64,000 nt of DNA from the NCBI GenBank assembly GCA_017395635.1, contig JAFQOE010000058.1, forward strand, positions 28,202-92,201, given 5' to 3'. Origin of the DNA: Lachnospiraceae bacterium. GTDB taxonomy: Bacteria > Bacillota > Clostridia > Lachnospirales > Lachnospiraceae. Below the pieces are notes generated by a model. The model did not search any database and was not told the DNA's origin. It saw nothing but the letters and a program-made list of their open reading frames with translations. Below are positions 23,388-32,643 of this stretch, piece after piece; position 1 is the first letter of the stretch, and each line of letters opens with the position of its first letter. The translations under genes and the position numbers were made by a program.

Positions 23388-25106
23388 ATGGCTAGAACAA
23401 GTAACAGGGCAGCAAAGCGGGAACTGTCTGTAACAGACAAGAGAGAACAGGCGGCTGCAAAAATATATAAAGCAGTAATTTATGCAAGATTATCATCGGA
23501 GGATGACAGAAAGATTGCCAGTCATACGGTAGACAATCAGATAGCTCTGCTTAGGGACTATATTGATTCTCGGGATGATATGGAATTTGTTGAATGTTAT
23601 TGTGACAGAGGTTTTTCGGGAACAAAGTTTGACCGTCCCGATTTTATGAGAATGATTGCAGATATGAAACTTGGAAAATTTAACTGTATCGTAGTAAAGG
23701 ATTTATCCAGACTTGGAAGAAATTATCTCGAAGCAGGCAATTATATGGAGAAAATTTTTCCTATGTATGGTGTTCGTTTTATCTGTGTATCAGATGGTTT
23801 TGATTCACTATATTCCAAACCGATGGAAGATGGAATGCTTGTGCCTTTAAAAAATCTGATAAATGAGGCGTATGCAAAGGATATATCAAAGAGAGTATCC
23901 ATATCAAAAGAGAATCAGCAGAAACGAGGCGAATTCATAGGAACACAACCGCCGCTTGGGTATCTGAAGGACCCGGAAGACTGTCACCATCTGATTCCGG
24001 ACCCTGATGCAATGCAGTTAATAAAGGATATCTTTGCATGGAGACTGGAGGGAAAGTCAGTCACAGCAATAGCCCGACATCTTAATAAAGCAGGGATACC
24101 TTCTCCGGTACAGTACAGAATACAAAAGGGTATGGAAAAGAACCCGAAATATAAAGATGTGCGTTGGGATGGCTGTAGTGTCGGCTGCATTCTGAGAAAT
24201 GTTGCTTATATAGGTGATATGGAGCAGGGGTATCAGAAAGGGGCTTTGTATAAAGGGATTCCTGACCACAGACAGAAAAAGGAACAGAGGATATGCGTAA
24301 TGGGAACACATGAGCCTATTGTGGACAAGGTGACATTTTATAAGGTTCAGGAGCTGATGGATGAAGTGACAAATAAGCAAAAGCAGGTGCAGGATAAGTA
24401 TAAGCATCTTCATAGGAAAGATGATATTTTTAAAGGTCTTTTGTACTGTGCTGACTGTAACTGTAAGCTTTCTTTTTATAGAAGGACTGTGAAGCTTCCA
24501 AGCGGATATTTTAATTATTATACATATCTTTGCAGGAACACTCCATATCGTGAGGAATGTACCAAGAAAAATATGAAGCTGGAGAAGCTTGAAGAGATTG
24601 TAAAGGAACTGATAAGTCTGCACATCAGTCTGTATATGGAACGGGAAGATATTCTTAGGGAGTTAAATGGACAAAAGCCAGTGATAGGGGAAAGAAGCCG
24701 GTTAGAACAAAAAAAACAAGAAATGCTTAAAGAAATGGACATCATCGAAACCAGAATCCGCAATCTCTATGAGGATTTGAAAGATGAAACCATATCGGAA
24801 GCAGAATACTTATCTCTGAAGGGTGAGTATGTGGCGAAAATTGAACAGTTGAAAAAAATATGTGAAGAAACAGAAGCTTCAATCAGTATGTTAAAGCCGG
24901 ATGTAAAGGTTTCATTTGAAGTCTCAGAAAATATGGATAAATTTGGCGGCTTCACAAAGCTTACACCAGATATTATTAAAGCGTTTATTAGACGTATCAC
25001 ATTTTTCGGAGACAATAGAATTGAAGTGGAATACACATTTTCCGACCAGTTACAGTTATTGGATAAGCTGATAGAAGAAAGGAAGATGTTATGTGGGATA
25101 ATATAG
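23388..25106 (+). CDS. Large serine recombinase 2
   Basis: A 572-residue recombinase; I take the ATG at 23388 right behind the previous stop. A basic leader of about 25 residues comes before the catalytic strand KAVIYARLSSEDD (Ser36). VVKDLSRLGRNYLEAGNYME, the recombinase domain (KDIFAWRLEGKSVTAIARHL), a zinc ribbon (LLYCADCNCKLSFYRR ... YREECTKKN), a coiled coil and the terminal IKAFIRRITFFGDNRIEVEY follow. All catalytic features look intact. The gene overlaps the third recombinase by 16 bases. Confidence 0.95.
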   Translation: MARTSNRAAKRELSVTDKREQAAAKIYKAVIYARLSSEDDRKIASHTVDNQIALLRDYIDSRDDMEFVECYCDRGFSGTKFDRPDFMRMIADMKLGKFNCIVVKDLSRLGRNYLEAGNYMEKIFPMYGVRFICVSDGFDSLYSKPMEDGMLVPLKNLINEAYAKDISKRVSISKENQQKRGEFIGTQPPLGYLKDPEDCHHLIPDPDAMQLIKDIFAWRLEGKSVTAIARHLNKAGIPSPVQYRIQKGMEKNPKYKDVRWDGCSVGCILRNVAYIGDMEQGYQKGALYKGIPDHRQKKEQRICVMGTHEPIVDKVTFYKVQELMDEVTNKQKQVQDKYKHLHRKDDIFKGLLYCADCNCKLSFYRRTVKLPSGYFNYYTYLCRNTPYREECTKKNMKLEKLEEIVKELISLHISLYMEREDILRELNGQKPVIGERSRLEQKKQEMLKEMDIIETRIRNLYEDLKDETISEAEYLSLKGEYVAKIEQLKKICEETEASISMLKPDVKVSFEVSENMDKFGGFTKLTPDIIKAFIRRITFFGDNRIEVEYTFSDQLQLLDKLIEERKMLCGII

Positions 25107-26710
25107 CTACAGAACAAAGAAAATATGTTATCTGTATGTATATAAGGCTCTCGTCAGAGGATGACGATATAAGGTACAATGAAATGAAGGATGAGTCCAA
25201 CAGTATTACAGCCCAGCGAAGAATGTTGTATGATTATATCAATTCCAAGGTTGAATTTAGGGATTGCACTGTATTGGAGCGTTGTGACGATGGTTTCTCC
25301 GGTACACATTTTGATAATCGTCCGCAGTTTGTGGATATGATAGAAATGGCAAAGAGAGGAGAAATTGACTGTATCATTGTGAAGGACTTTTCCAGATTTG
25401 GCAGGGATTATATTGAGCTTGGTGATTATATGGAACAGTTTTTTCCTGTAATGGGAATAAGGTTCATATCCGTGAATGACTGCTATGACAGTGATATGCT
25501 TGAGAATGGTGAGATAGGTGGTCTTGATATTTCCTTTAAAAATCTGATTTACGATTACTATGCAAGGGAAACTTCCAAAAAAGAAAAACTTGCATGGAAG
25601 AAGTCAGCTGAAAGAGGAGATTACAGAGCCAGTGTTACTTTATATGGATATAGAAAGTCCAAGGAGAATAATTTCAAACTGGAAATTGATCCGGAAGCAG
25701 CAGAGATTGTAAGAGAGATATTCAGTATGAAATTATCCGGGATGTCAACTACGGAGATTGCTGCAAATCTAAATGCAAGAGAGATACTTCCACCGACAGA
25801 ATACAAATATCATGCAGGTGATAAGAGGGCGATTAATATAAATAAAAGAAAGTGCTACTGGGAGGCAGGAGTTGTCGGACTGATTCTTCAGAATGAGAAG
25901 TATGTTGGAGATATGGTTCTGTTAAAAACGGAAGTCAACCGTGTTACCGGAAAGCAGATAAAACGGGCAAAAGAAGACTGGGTAACAGTAGAGAATACTC
26001 ATGAAGCTATCGTAAGCAGAGAAATGTTTGATACAGTAGCAAAATCATTTAAAAGAGTTAATCGCAATTTTGGAAATAGCGTTAATATATTTTACTGCTC
26101 CAGCTGTGGACGGAAGATGAATAAGTGCAGAGGAGCAATTCTAAAATGCCGTATCAATGCAGTTATGGAAGAGAATAAGTGCGTAGAAACAACTATTTCC
26201 GTGAAGAAGGCAGAACGGGCTATTCTTGCAGATATTAAGCATAAATACAGGATATTTATTGATATGAAGTCAGAGTTGGAAGATGAAGTCCGGGGGAAAA
26301 TAAAATCTCTTGATGAGAGAATTGTGAGTATCACAAAAACTTTGGATTATATTGATTCTGCATGGAAAAACATATATAGCGACTATGCAGACAGAAAAAT
26401 TTCCAAGGATGAATATCTGCTACAGTCGAAAGAACATAAACAGAAGATACAGACTTTGACGGAAGAATTGGAAAAACTGAAATTAGAGAAAAAGCAGAAG
26501 GAACCCGATGCATCGACTGATGTGGTAGAGTTGCTTTTGCAAAAGTTTTCTGAAGCGGAAGAACTTACAAATGAAATAAAATCAGCAATGATTGAGAAGG
26601 TTCTGGTGTATGCGAATAATGCACTGGAAATTTACTGGAAACCGGATTTTGCAAAGTATTTTGAGAATACAGAACTGATAGTCAGAAAGGAGAAAGCAGC
26701 TAATGAGTGA
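25091..26710 (+). CDS. Large serine recombinase 3
   Basis: A 539-residue recombinase with Ser21 in VICMYIRLSSEDDD and VKDFSRFGRDYIELGDYMEQ. The recombinase domain (REIFSMKLSGMSTTEIAANL) and a shorter zinc ribbon (FYCSSCGRKMNKC ... CRINAVMEENKC) follow, then a coiled coil and the end MIEKVLVYANNALEIYWKP. It is clearly different from the first two in sequence, so the three form a set rather than a recent duplication. It overlaps the next gene by 8 bases. Confidence 0.95.
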   Translation: MWDNIATEQRKYVICMYIRLSSEDDDIRYNEMKDESNSITAQRRMLYDYINSKVEFRDCTVLERCDDGFSGTHFDNRPQFVDMIEMAKRGEIDCIIVKDFSRFGRDYIELGDYMEQFFPVMGIRFISVNDCYDSDMLENGEIGGLDISFKNLIYDYYARETSKKEKLAWKKSAERGDYRASVTLYGYRKSKENNFKLEIDPEAAEIVREIFSMKLSGMSTTEIAANLNAREILPPTEYKYHAGDKRAININKRKCYWEAGVVGLILQNEKYVGDMVLLKTEVNRVTGKQIKRAKEDWVTVENTHEAIVSREMFDTVAKSFKRVNRNFGNSVNIFYCSSCGRKMNKCRGAILKCRINAVMEENKCVETTISVKKAERAILADIKHKYRIFIDMKSELEDEVRGKIKSLDERIVSITKTLDYIDSAWKNIYSDYADRKISKDEYLLQSKEHKQKIQTLTEELEKLKLEKKQKEPDASTDVVELLLQKFSEAEELTNEIKSAMIEKVLVYANNALEIYWKPDFAKYFENTELIVRKEKAANE

Positions 26711-27944
26711 ATTGATGAAAGCACCACGCATAAAGCATTGGATACATGTATTGCGTGACGGTAAAATGGTATTTGATAAAGAGACAAATGAGGCGATTGA
26801 TAAGGTGTTTGAACAGATACATCTGATTGCACCTTGTGGAGATGACGAAAGAAGGGATATATGGTTAAAGGCAGAGCGTGGTACTGCTGAGGATTACGAT
26901 GATTATGAGTATCTTAAGGAAGAGGAAATCGTTGATTCTTATGAGGATTTTCTTAGGATGTGGCAGGAAGAATACCCGGATGAAGTGAACTGGTTCCATC
27001 TTGTAACACTTGAGCGAGATGACTACAGGGCGATCTTTTTGGGAAGAGAGCTAATCTATCAGTCAAGAGTTTATGAGAAACACGAAGTTTATGAATACGG
27101 ACTGAAAGAATTGTTTGTATGGATGGAGTCAGCAGTTAAAAATTGTGTTGAAGAATTACGAAACGAAACTTATAATAGTGATGTGAAAAATAATCTGGCA
27201 TTCAGACAGAGAACGGGAACTATTTCAAGAAAAGATTACTGGGAGTTGTTTCCTGATATTAAAGAGTCTTATCTGGCTGACATATCAGATGAAGAAATAC
27301 AGTTGTTCGTAAGAAACATAGAAGACCAGAAGGATGGGGAGCCTGTTGGTTCCTACCTTGCTGATATGACAGCAGGAAAGTTTTATGAATACTGTGCCAT
27401 TGGCTATAAGGCGAATCAGTATGAGAACCTTGAGGGACTTACAGCGAAGGAGCAGTATTATAAAAAGGCTGACGGAAGAGACGAAGGGCTGGCAGAATTG
27501 AATATCGACTCTGTGGAAGAATTTGAAGCGTGGTATCATGACAGACATCGTGGTGGTGGTCATCCTTGGGAAGTATGCAGAGGTGGAAATTCAACTCACA
27601 TAGATTTATATGTAAGATATAATGAAAATGGTTTCTTTTTATCCGTAAGAGGAAAGGCTTGGACCCGTTCTGTTGAAGCAATTAAGTTCTATAATGCATT
27701 AAGGGCAGAGGGCGTGGCAGTTTATCTGCATGATGCAAAGGGGATTACAGACAGACTTCTTGGAAGAGATAGACTTGGCATTGTACCGGAGCATGTTATT
27801 CCTTCGTATTGTGAAGCATGGTTTCCGGGCATGGACATTCTTGACTTTATGAATCTTCCTTATGAGCAGGATGAATATGAGCTGATGCTGCCTAAGATTA
27901 CTTGGCTTGAGGAGCAGGAACAAAAATTATTGAAAAAAATTTAA
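26703..27944 (+). CDS. Unknown element-terminal protein
   Basis: A 413-residue acidic, soluble protein starting MSELMKAPRIKHWIHVLRDG. It has no signal peptide, no membrane segment and no motif I can name. Notable stretches are HDRHRGGGHPWEVCRGGNST and LSVRGKAWTRSVEAIKFYNA. It overlaps recombinase 3 by 8 bases, so it is part of the recombinase operon and the last gene before the right end. A role in recombination control, or a cargo function, cannot be decided. Confidence 0.85.
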   Translation: MSELMKAPRIKHWIHVLRDGKMVFDKETNEAIDKVFEQIHLIAPCGDDERRDIWLKAERGTAEDYDDYEYLKEEEIVDSYEDFLRMWQEEYPDEVNWFHLVTLERDDYRAIFLGRELIYQSRVYEKHEVYEYGLKELFVWMESAVKNCVEELRNETYNSDVKNNLAFRQRTGTISRKDYWELFPDIKESYLADISDEEIQLFVRNIEDQKDGEPVGSYLADMTAGKFYEYCAIGYKANQYENLEGLTAKEQYYKKADGRDEGLAELNIDSVEEFEAWYHDRHRGGGHPWEVCRGGNSTHIDLYVRYNENGFFLSVRGKAWTRSVEAIKFYNALRAEGVAVYLHDAKGITDRLLGRDRLGIVPEHVIPSYCEAWFPGMDILDFMNLPYEQDEYELMLPKITWLEEQEQKLLKKI

Positions 27945-27963
27945 AAAATTTGTTAGTCCCTAC
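27945..27963. other. Presumed right junction of the element (attR region)
   Basis: Between the last element gene and the ATPase frame lie 19 bases (AAAAAATTTGTTAGTCCCTA up to TAC). In the ATPase frame this reads into the element, with a stop at 27931-27933, and gives no start or ribosome site. Large serine recombinases use very short cores, so the exact crossover cannot be read here. Confidence 0.5.
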
Positions 27964-29238
27964 TTGACAAAATCGGGGGCAAGACGTGTTGGTAAAAGTT
28001 ATATTGCAAAATATTTTGGTGAACAGCAATATCGCTCCTATTTATTAATTGATTTTTCTAATATTTCTAATGACGTAATTGATGTATTCGAGTATGATAA
28101 GACGGATTTAGATTTATTTTTTAATAAATTATCTGTATTTTATAATGTAAAATTATATGAAAGAGACAGTTTAATTATTTTTGATGAAATACAGATGTAT
28201 CCAAAAGCACGACAGTTAGTAAAACATTTAATTGAAGATGGTAGATATGATTATCTCGAAACAGGTTCACTAATTACTCTAAGACAGAATATAGAGAATA
28301 TTGTAATACCTTCCGAAGAAGAACATTTTGTTATTCATCCTATGGACTTTGAAGAATATCTCTGGGCTATTGGTGATGAAGTGACAGCAGATTTTATTCG
28401 TGACTGTTATTATAAGAAAAGTCCATTAGGAGATGCTGTACATCGTAAAATTATGAATCAATTCAGACAATATATGCTTGTTGGTGGTATGCCACAAGCT
28501 GTATTGGAATATATCAAAACAAAAGATTTTGAAAAAACAGATATTACGAAACGCAGGATTCTTGATTTATATCGGAGAGATGTAACGAAATTTGCAAAAG
28601 GATATGAGAGTAAAGTCCTTTCTATTTTTGATGGAATACCTTCCCAGTTATCGAAGCATGAAAAACGTTATAATTTGGCTTCCATCGAAAAACAAGCCAG
28701 ATTTCGAGAATATGAAAATGCATTTATGTGGTTGGAGGAAGCAGATATTATTAATACATGTTTTAATTCAACAGATCCTGGAGTAGGATTGGGCATGAAT
28801 ACGGAACGTATGACATTAAAATGTTATATGGCAGATACTGGATTATTATTCAGCCATGCATTTTCTGATAAAGAATTAACAGAAGAATCTATTTACAAAT
28901 CCATTTTATTTGATAAATTAGAATTGAATGAAGGAATGTTTTTAGAAAATATTGTTGCACAGATGCTGAGAAGTACCGGTCATAAACTATTTTTTTATTC
29001 AAAAAATGATAGGGAAAATTCAGAAAACAGAATGGAAATAGATTTTCTAATTCGTCAGGATAGAAAGATATGTCCATTAGAAGTAAAATCAGGAAGATAT
29101 CAGCAACACGTTTCGTTAGATAAGTGTAAAACTAAGTTTGGTAAGAAAATCGGCACTCGTTATATCATTTATACGAAAGATTTAAAGGTAGAAGATGACA
29201 TTATGTATATTCCGGTTTATATGACAATGTGTTTATAG
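27964..29238 (+). pseudogene. AAA_14/DUF4143 ATPase, 5' end lost at the element junction
   Basis: The frame (TTG at 27964 is only nominal) starts at KSGARRVGKSYIAKYFGEQQ, the Walker A region. Normal family members have roughly 20-40 residues before this point. Walker B is SLIIFDEIQMYPKARQ; MLVGGMPQAVLEYI and the DUF4143 nuclease-like end (MEIDFLIRQDRKICPLEVKS) are complete. These proteins are ATPases of unknown role, perhaps nuclease-linked. No ribosome site precedes the TTG. I conclude the element split the gene; the missing N-terminus should lie at the element's left end. Residual expression from the element is possible. Confidence 0.75.
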
Positions 29239-29245
29239 AAAGGAT

Positions 29246-29384
29246 GTAACTGTTCAGTACAGGACAAAACACTTGCTGTTTTGTCCGTAAGAAAGTGATT
29301 CAGGTGTGAGCAAATCCCATCAGCGTAGCTGATTTTCATGGATTTGCGAATTGTAACTATGAAGGTATTGAATAGTTATAAAGG
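29246..29384. repeat. Dispersed intergenic repeat, copy 1 (divergent)
   Basis: It starts GTAACTGTTCAG and ends GAATAGTTATAAAGG, like the other copies of this family, but the inside differs and holds a hairpin (GGACAAAACA/TGTTTTGTCC, 29262-29286) that may terminate the ATPase transcript. The part ATTGTAACTATGAAGGTA recurs at 38624. Confidence 0.5.
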
Positions 29385-29392
29385 ATATAGTT

Positions 29393-29863
29393 ATGAACAT
29401 TCGTAGAGCAGAAGAAAAAGACATGAATAGTATTAACAAATTACTTCGTCAGGTATTGATGGTACATCATAATGGAAGACCCGATTTATTCAAAAGTGAT
29501 GTGAAGAAGTATACAGATGAAGAATTGTTAAATATTATACAAGATGATAACAGACCAATTTTTGTTGGAGTTGATGAAAATGATATGGTCGTGGGATATG
29601 CATTCTGTGTGTTCCAGCAACATATGAGTGATAATATTTTAACTGCGGTTAAAACTTTATATATTGATGATTTGTGTGTGGATGAAGATTTACGTGGACA
29701 ATATATTGGAAAGCAGATATATGAATATGTGCTTGATTTTGCAAGAAATTGTGGATGTTATAATGTGACGTTGAATGTATGGTCTTGTAATCCTGGGGCA
29801 CAGAAGTTTTATGAAAACTGTGGTTTAGTGCCGTATAAGATTGGGATGGAGAAGATTTTGTAA
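29393..29863 (+). CDS. GNAT-family N-acetyltransferase
   Basis: A 156-residue single GNAT domain: MNIRRAEEKDMNSINKLLRQ at the start, YIDDLCVDEDLRGQYIGKQI as the acetyl-CoA binding motif A (R/Q-x-x-G-x-G/A, here RGQYIG), and NVTLNVWSCNPGAQKFYENC as motif B. It transfers an acetyl group from acetyl-CoA to an amine substrate that the sequence does not reveal. A ribosome site AAAGGAT precedes the ATG. It ends 46 bases before rsmG. Confidence 0.9.
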   Translation: MNIRRAEEKDMNSINKLLRQVLMVHHNGRPDLFKSDVKKYTDEELLNIIQDDNRPIFVGVDENDMVVGYAFCVFQQHMSDNILTAVKTLYIDDLCVDEDLRGQYIGKQIYEYVLDFARNCGCYNVTLNVWSCNPGAQKFYENCGLVPYKIGMEKIL

Positions 29864-29909
29864 TATTGCTTCTGATTTTATAAGTAATAAAGTAAGGTGG
29901 AAAAGAAAA

Positions 29910-30632
29910 ATGCAAAGATTAAAAGAAAAAGCAACAAAGCTAAATATTGATTTATCAGATAAACAGATAGAACAATTTCAAACATATTATGAAATGTTAG
30001 TAGAAACCAATAAGGTAATGAATCTTACTGCAATCACAGAGTTGGATGAAGTAATTACAAAACATTTTGTAGATTCTATTGCATTAGCTTTTGTGTATTC
30101 AGATGTATGTGATGAGAACAAAAGTATTAAGGTATTGGATTTGGGAACCGGTGCAGGTTTTCCCGGTATTCCTCTTAAGATTGCATTTCCTCATTTACAG
30201 GTAACATTGATGGATTCTTTGAATAAGAGAGTAAAGTTTTTGCAGTCAGTGATTGATGCGTTAGAATTAACAAATATTACTGCAGTTCATGGTAGAGCAG
30301 AAGAAGCTGCCAGAAATGCAAATTATCGGGAACAATTCGATTTGTGTGTTAGTCGTGCAGTTGCGAATACGGCTACATTAAGTGAGTATTGTCTTCCATT
30401 TGTGAAAGTAGGAGGAAAGTTTATTCCATACAAATCGGCTGATATTGAAGAGGAATTGAATCAAGGAAAAAAAGCTATACAGGTATTAGGTGGAAAATTA
30501 ACTGAGGTTAAAAAAATGACTTTACCGGATTCAGATATAGAACGTTCATTTTTGTTAATTGAAAAAGTTAAGAATACTCCGAAAGCTTATCCTAGAAAAG
30601 CAGGAACAGCCAGTAAGGAACCGATTCATTAA
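29910..30632 (+). CDS. rsmG: 16S rRNA (guanine-527-N7)-methyltransferase
   Basis: A 240-residue GidB/RsmG protein starting at 29910 behind AGGTGG. It shows VLDLGTGAGFPGIPLKIAFP (SAM-binding motif I), TLMDSLNKRVKFLQSVIDAL, and FDLCVSRAVANTATLSEYCL with the conserved SRAVA. It methylates N7 of G527 in 16S rRNA. In Firmicutes the gene is near the replication origin with parA and parB, which also lie within 6 kb here. Confidence 0.97.
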   Translation: MQRLKEKATKLNIDLSDKQIEQFQTYYEMLVETNKVMNLTAITELDEVITKHFVDSIALAFVYSDVCDENKSIKVLDLGTGAGFPGIPLKIAFPHLQVTLMDSLNKRVKFLQSVIDALELTNITAVHGRAEEAARNANYREQFDLCVSRAVANTATLSEYCLPFVKVGGKFIPYKSADIEEELNQGKKAIQVLGGKLTEVKKMTLPDSDIERSFLLIEKVKNTPKAYPRKAGTASKEPIH

Positions 30633-30638
30633 TAATAT

Positions 30639-30718
30639 GTAACTGTTCAGAGCTAAGCAAGATTCATTAAAATATAAGAGAAATGTATGTATTTTCGAAT
30701 GTGAGCTCTGAATAGTTA
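30639..30718. repeat. Dispersed intergenic repeat, copy 2
   Basis: GTAACTGTTCAGAGC (30639-30653) and GCTCTGAATAGTTA (30705-30718) form an imperfect terminal inverted repeat around about 50 bases that include TATTTTCGAATGTGAGC. Related copies are at 34191 and 53085. Confidence 0.7.
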
Positions 30719-30755
30719 AAAATATAAGAGAAAGATTCTATCTGAAAAATATTAT

Positions 30756-30804
30756 AATGAATAAGAGCCCATTTGAAATATTTTCGAATGGGCTCTTATT
30801 CATT
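30756..30804. terminator. Strong bidirectional terminator
   Basis: AATGAATAAGAGCCCATT (30756-30773) pairs perfectly over 18 bp with AATGGGCTCTTATTCATT (30787-30804). It lies between the convergent rsmG and exonuclease genes. Confidence 0.85.
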
Positions 30805-30811
30805 ACAAGTT

Positions 30812-31777
30812 TTATTGAGATGAAGTTTTTTTCTGATGTCTCTTTTCTTTGCGTCGAATGCGCAATTCGTTCTGTCTTTCTTTGATTTGTTCAAATTCTT
30901 TTTTACTAATCTTTTCTACTGTTTTGATAATGAATACTTCATCATCCTGAGTATGTTTAAAGCGAATCTTTCCACATATTAATCCATGCGTCCAACATTT
31001 TCCTACACATAATTGAGTAGAAGAGTTATTCACAAACCATCGAATCTTCTTTGGAATCTTACGGTTACATTTGTGGCATCGAAGAGTTGTGATATCTTTG
31101 TCATTCAAAGCTTCTTTCTTGTTACGGAATGTTCGGGTAATATGTTCATTATAATTAGCATGCTTTGAAAATATCTCTTCTTCGATACAGGTAGGATAGC
31201 GATAGTAATCAATACTATACATATCTTCTAATTTCTTACGATTCATCTTTTGTAAAACTTTGGCGGTATAGTAAGCATCATTTTTGGCACAATGAAATGA
31301 TTCCTCAATTGGAATATTCAATTCTGTCACTGCTTTCTCTAAACTTGGCATTAGAGTTTTATCATTATAATGATTGTTTGCGTATATTTCTTGCAAATTA
31401 TAGAATTTCAATGGAAATGCAAATTGCTTTAAATAATAGAAATCCATATTCTGTTGCAAGTAAGTTAAATCTAATGGACCCCAGGTACAAAATATGTAAT
31501 CTTCACCACACCATTTTTTGAATTCACGAAATACTACATCAAATGGTCTTCCGGTTCGAAGAGTGGATTCATCATAATTCAAAATTTCACGAATTTTGGA
31601 ATGCAATTTTTTATAAATACGAGGTTTGACAATACTTCCGTACTGATCGACAATATTAAATTTGGAATCTAATTTGGTGGCACCAATTTCAATAATTTCA
31701 AATGGAAGACGAGGATTCTCACTTGTATGTCCATTACAACTTTGGTTCCACTCCAAATCCATAACAATATAGTTCAT
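30812..31777 (-). CDS. DEDDh-type 3'-5' exonuclease
   Basis: A 321-residue protein. The exonuclease domain fills the first 180 residues: MNYIVMDLEWNQ (acidic DxE), EIIEIGATKLDSKFNIVDQY, GPLDLTYLQQNMDFYYLKQF (third Asp) and FHCAKNDAYYTAKVL (His and the last Asp). The C-terminal 130 residues carry CHKCNRKIPKKIRW and CVGKCWTHGLICGKIRF, a probable zinc-binding pair, and a very basic tail. Likely an RNA or DNA exonuclease of the KapD/Eri1-like type. It is the last gene of the minus-strand run that starts at parA. Confidence 0.88.
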   Translation of the reverse strand: MNYIVMDLEWNQSCNGHTSENPRLPFEIIEIGATKLDSKFNIVDQYGSIVKPRIYKKLHSKIREILNYDESTLRTGRPFDVVFREFKKWCGEDYIFCTWGPLDLTYLQQNMDFYYLKQFAFPLKFYNLQEIYANNHYNDKTLMPSLEKAVTELNIPIEESFHCAKNDAYYTAKVLQKMNRKKLEDMYSIDYYRYPTCIEEEIFSKHANYNEHITRTFRNKKEALNDKDITTLRCHKCNRKIPKKIRWFVNNSSTQLCVGKCWTHGLICGKIRFKHTQDDEVFIIKTVEKISKKEFEQIKERQNELRIRRKEKRHQKKTSSQ

Positions 31778-31791
31778 ATATATCCTTCTAA

Positions 31792-32364
31792 CTATGCTTT
31801 CATTCTTCTTATATTATCCTTACTGGAATCGTTGTAGTAAGTATCTAATGTTTTGTTGATTTCTTCTAATACTTCTAAAGTTTCTCTTGAAGTACTTGTT
31901 GTATTACCATTTAACTGAACAAGAAGTTTGGAAATGCGGTCAGAGCTGTTAAGAGTCTTATTGCTATTTTCCTGAGTCTTCTTAATAAGAATCTTTGTAC
32001 AAAGTTTCTGTTGTTCAATTAATTCATCGTTCAATCTTGCATTTTCTTTCTTTAATTCATCAATTTGTGCTAATAGAGCATTGTGTTGCTTAATACTTGT
32101 AGATTCTTCTCTCTTAGCAACTGAATAAATACCTTTTTCAACTTTGACAAGTTCGTTCTGTTTATCCATGGAAGCCTGGGTTATTTCATCAACTTTCTTG
32201 ACAATACTGTCTACTAAGAAATATGTATCTGCAAGGGCAATCAGTCCAAATACAATGATTAATTCAATCAAAGCAGGCTGATTAAGAATTAAATATAATA
32301 AAACTAATATAGATGCTACAAAGCCTACGGCACTAAATGTTAAGTTGGATTTCTTAATATTCAT
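31792..32364 (-). CDS. Membrane-anchored coiled-coil protein
   Basis: A 190-residue protein with two hydrophobic segments near the N-terminus (about residues 9-28 and 32-52) followed by a long coiled coil (residues 55-130, such as LLAQIDELKKENARLNDELI) and a polar tail. It is encoded 14 bases upstream of the exonuclease gene, so they are likely co-transcribed. No family is recognised; a scaffold-like role at the membrane is a guess from shape only. Confidence 0.8.
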   Translation of the reverse strand: MNIKKSNLTFSAVGFVASILVLLYLILNQPALIELIIVFGLIALADTYFLVDSIVKKVDEITQASMDKQNELVKVEKGIYSVAKREESTSIKQHNALLAQIDELKKENARLNDELIEQQKLCTKILIKKTQENSNKTLNSSDRISKLLVQLNGNTTSTSRETLEVLEEINKTLDTYYNDSSKDNIRRMKA

Positions 32365-32469
32365 AGCTCAAACCTCCAATGTATTGTAAAATTATACAGA
32401 AATTCATCTTGTAATATATAGGTTGTTCGATGATTTCAGATTATAGTGTAATTTGTTAAATATGTGAAT

Positions 32470-32540
32470 GCACCCGGCGGGAATCGAACCCACAATTATT
32501 CTTTAGGAGAGAATTGTTATATCCATTTAACTACGGGTAC
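32470..32540 (-). tRNA. tRNA-Arg (anticodon CCU)
   Basis: On the minus strand GTACCCG pairs with CGGGTGC as acceptor stem, GTTA/TAAC as D stem, ATTCT/AGAAT as anticodon stem around loop CTCCTAA (anticodon CCT), and GTGGG-TTCGATT-CCCGC as T arm. CCA is not encoded. The gene reads AGG codons. Confidence 0.93.
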
Positions 32541-32643
32541 GGAAATGTACGAAGTAATTGCAAAGCTGTTTATTCACTTGTGATTTAATAATAAATAGAA
32601 TATTATAGATTACTATTCATATCAAAATACTTATTTCTAAATA

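Larger units (their letters stand above)
1..27960. mobile_element. Right-hand part of an integrated mobilizable element (ICE/IME-like)
   Basis: The stretch contains mobilization, cargo and integration functions in the order expected of an integrative element: a MobA/MobL relaxase end, accessory and defence-like cargo, an SOS-like regulatory module, and three tandem large serine recombinases at the far right. The right border is placed just before a chromosomal AAA ATPase gene that lacks its own start (about 27945-27963). The left border and the attachment site there are outside the window. The exact junction base is an inference, because the left copy of the core cannot be seen. Confidence 0.8.
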
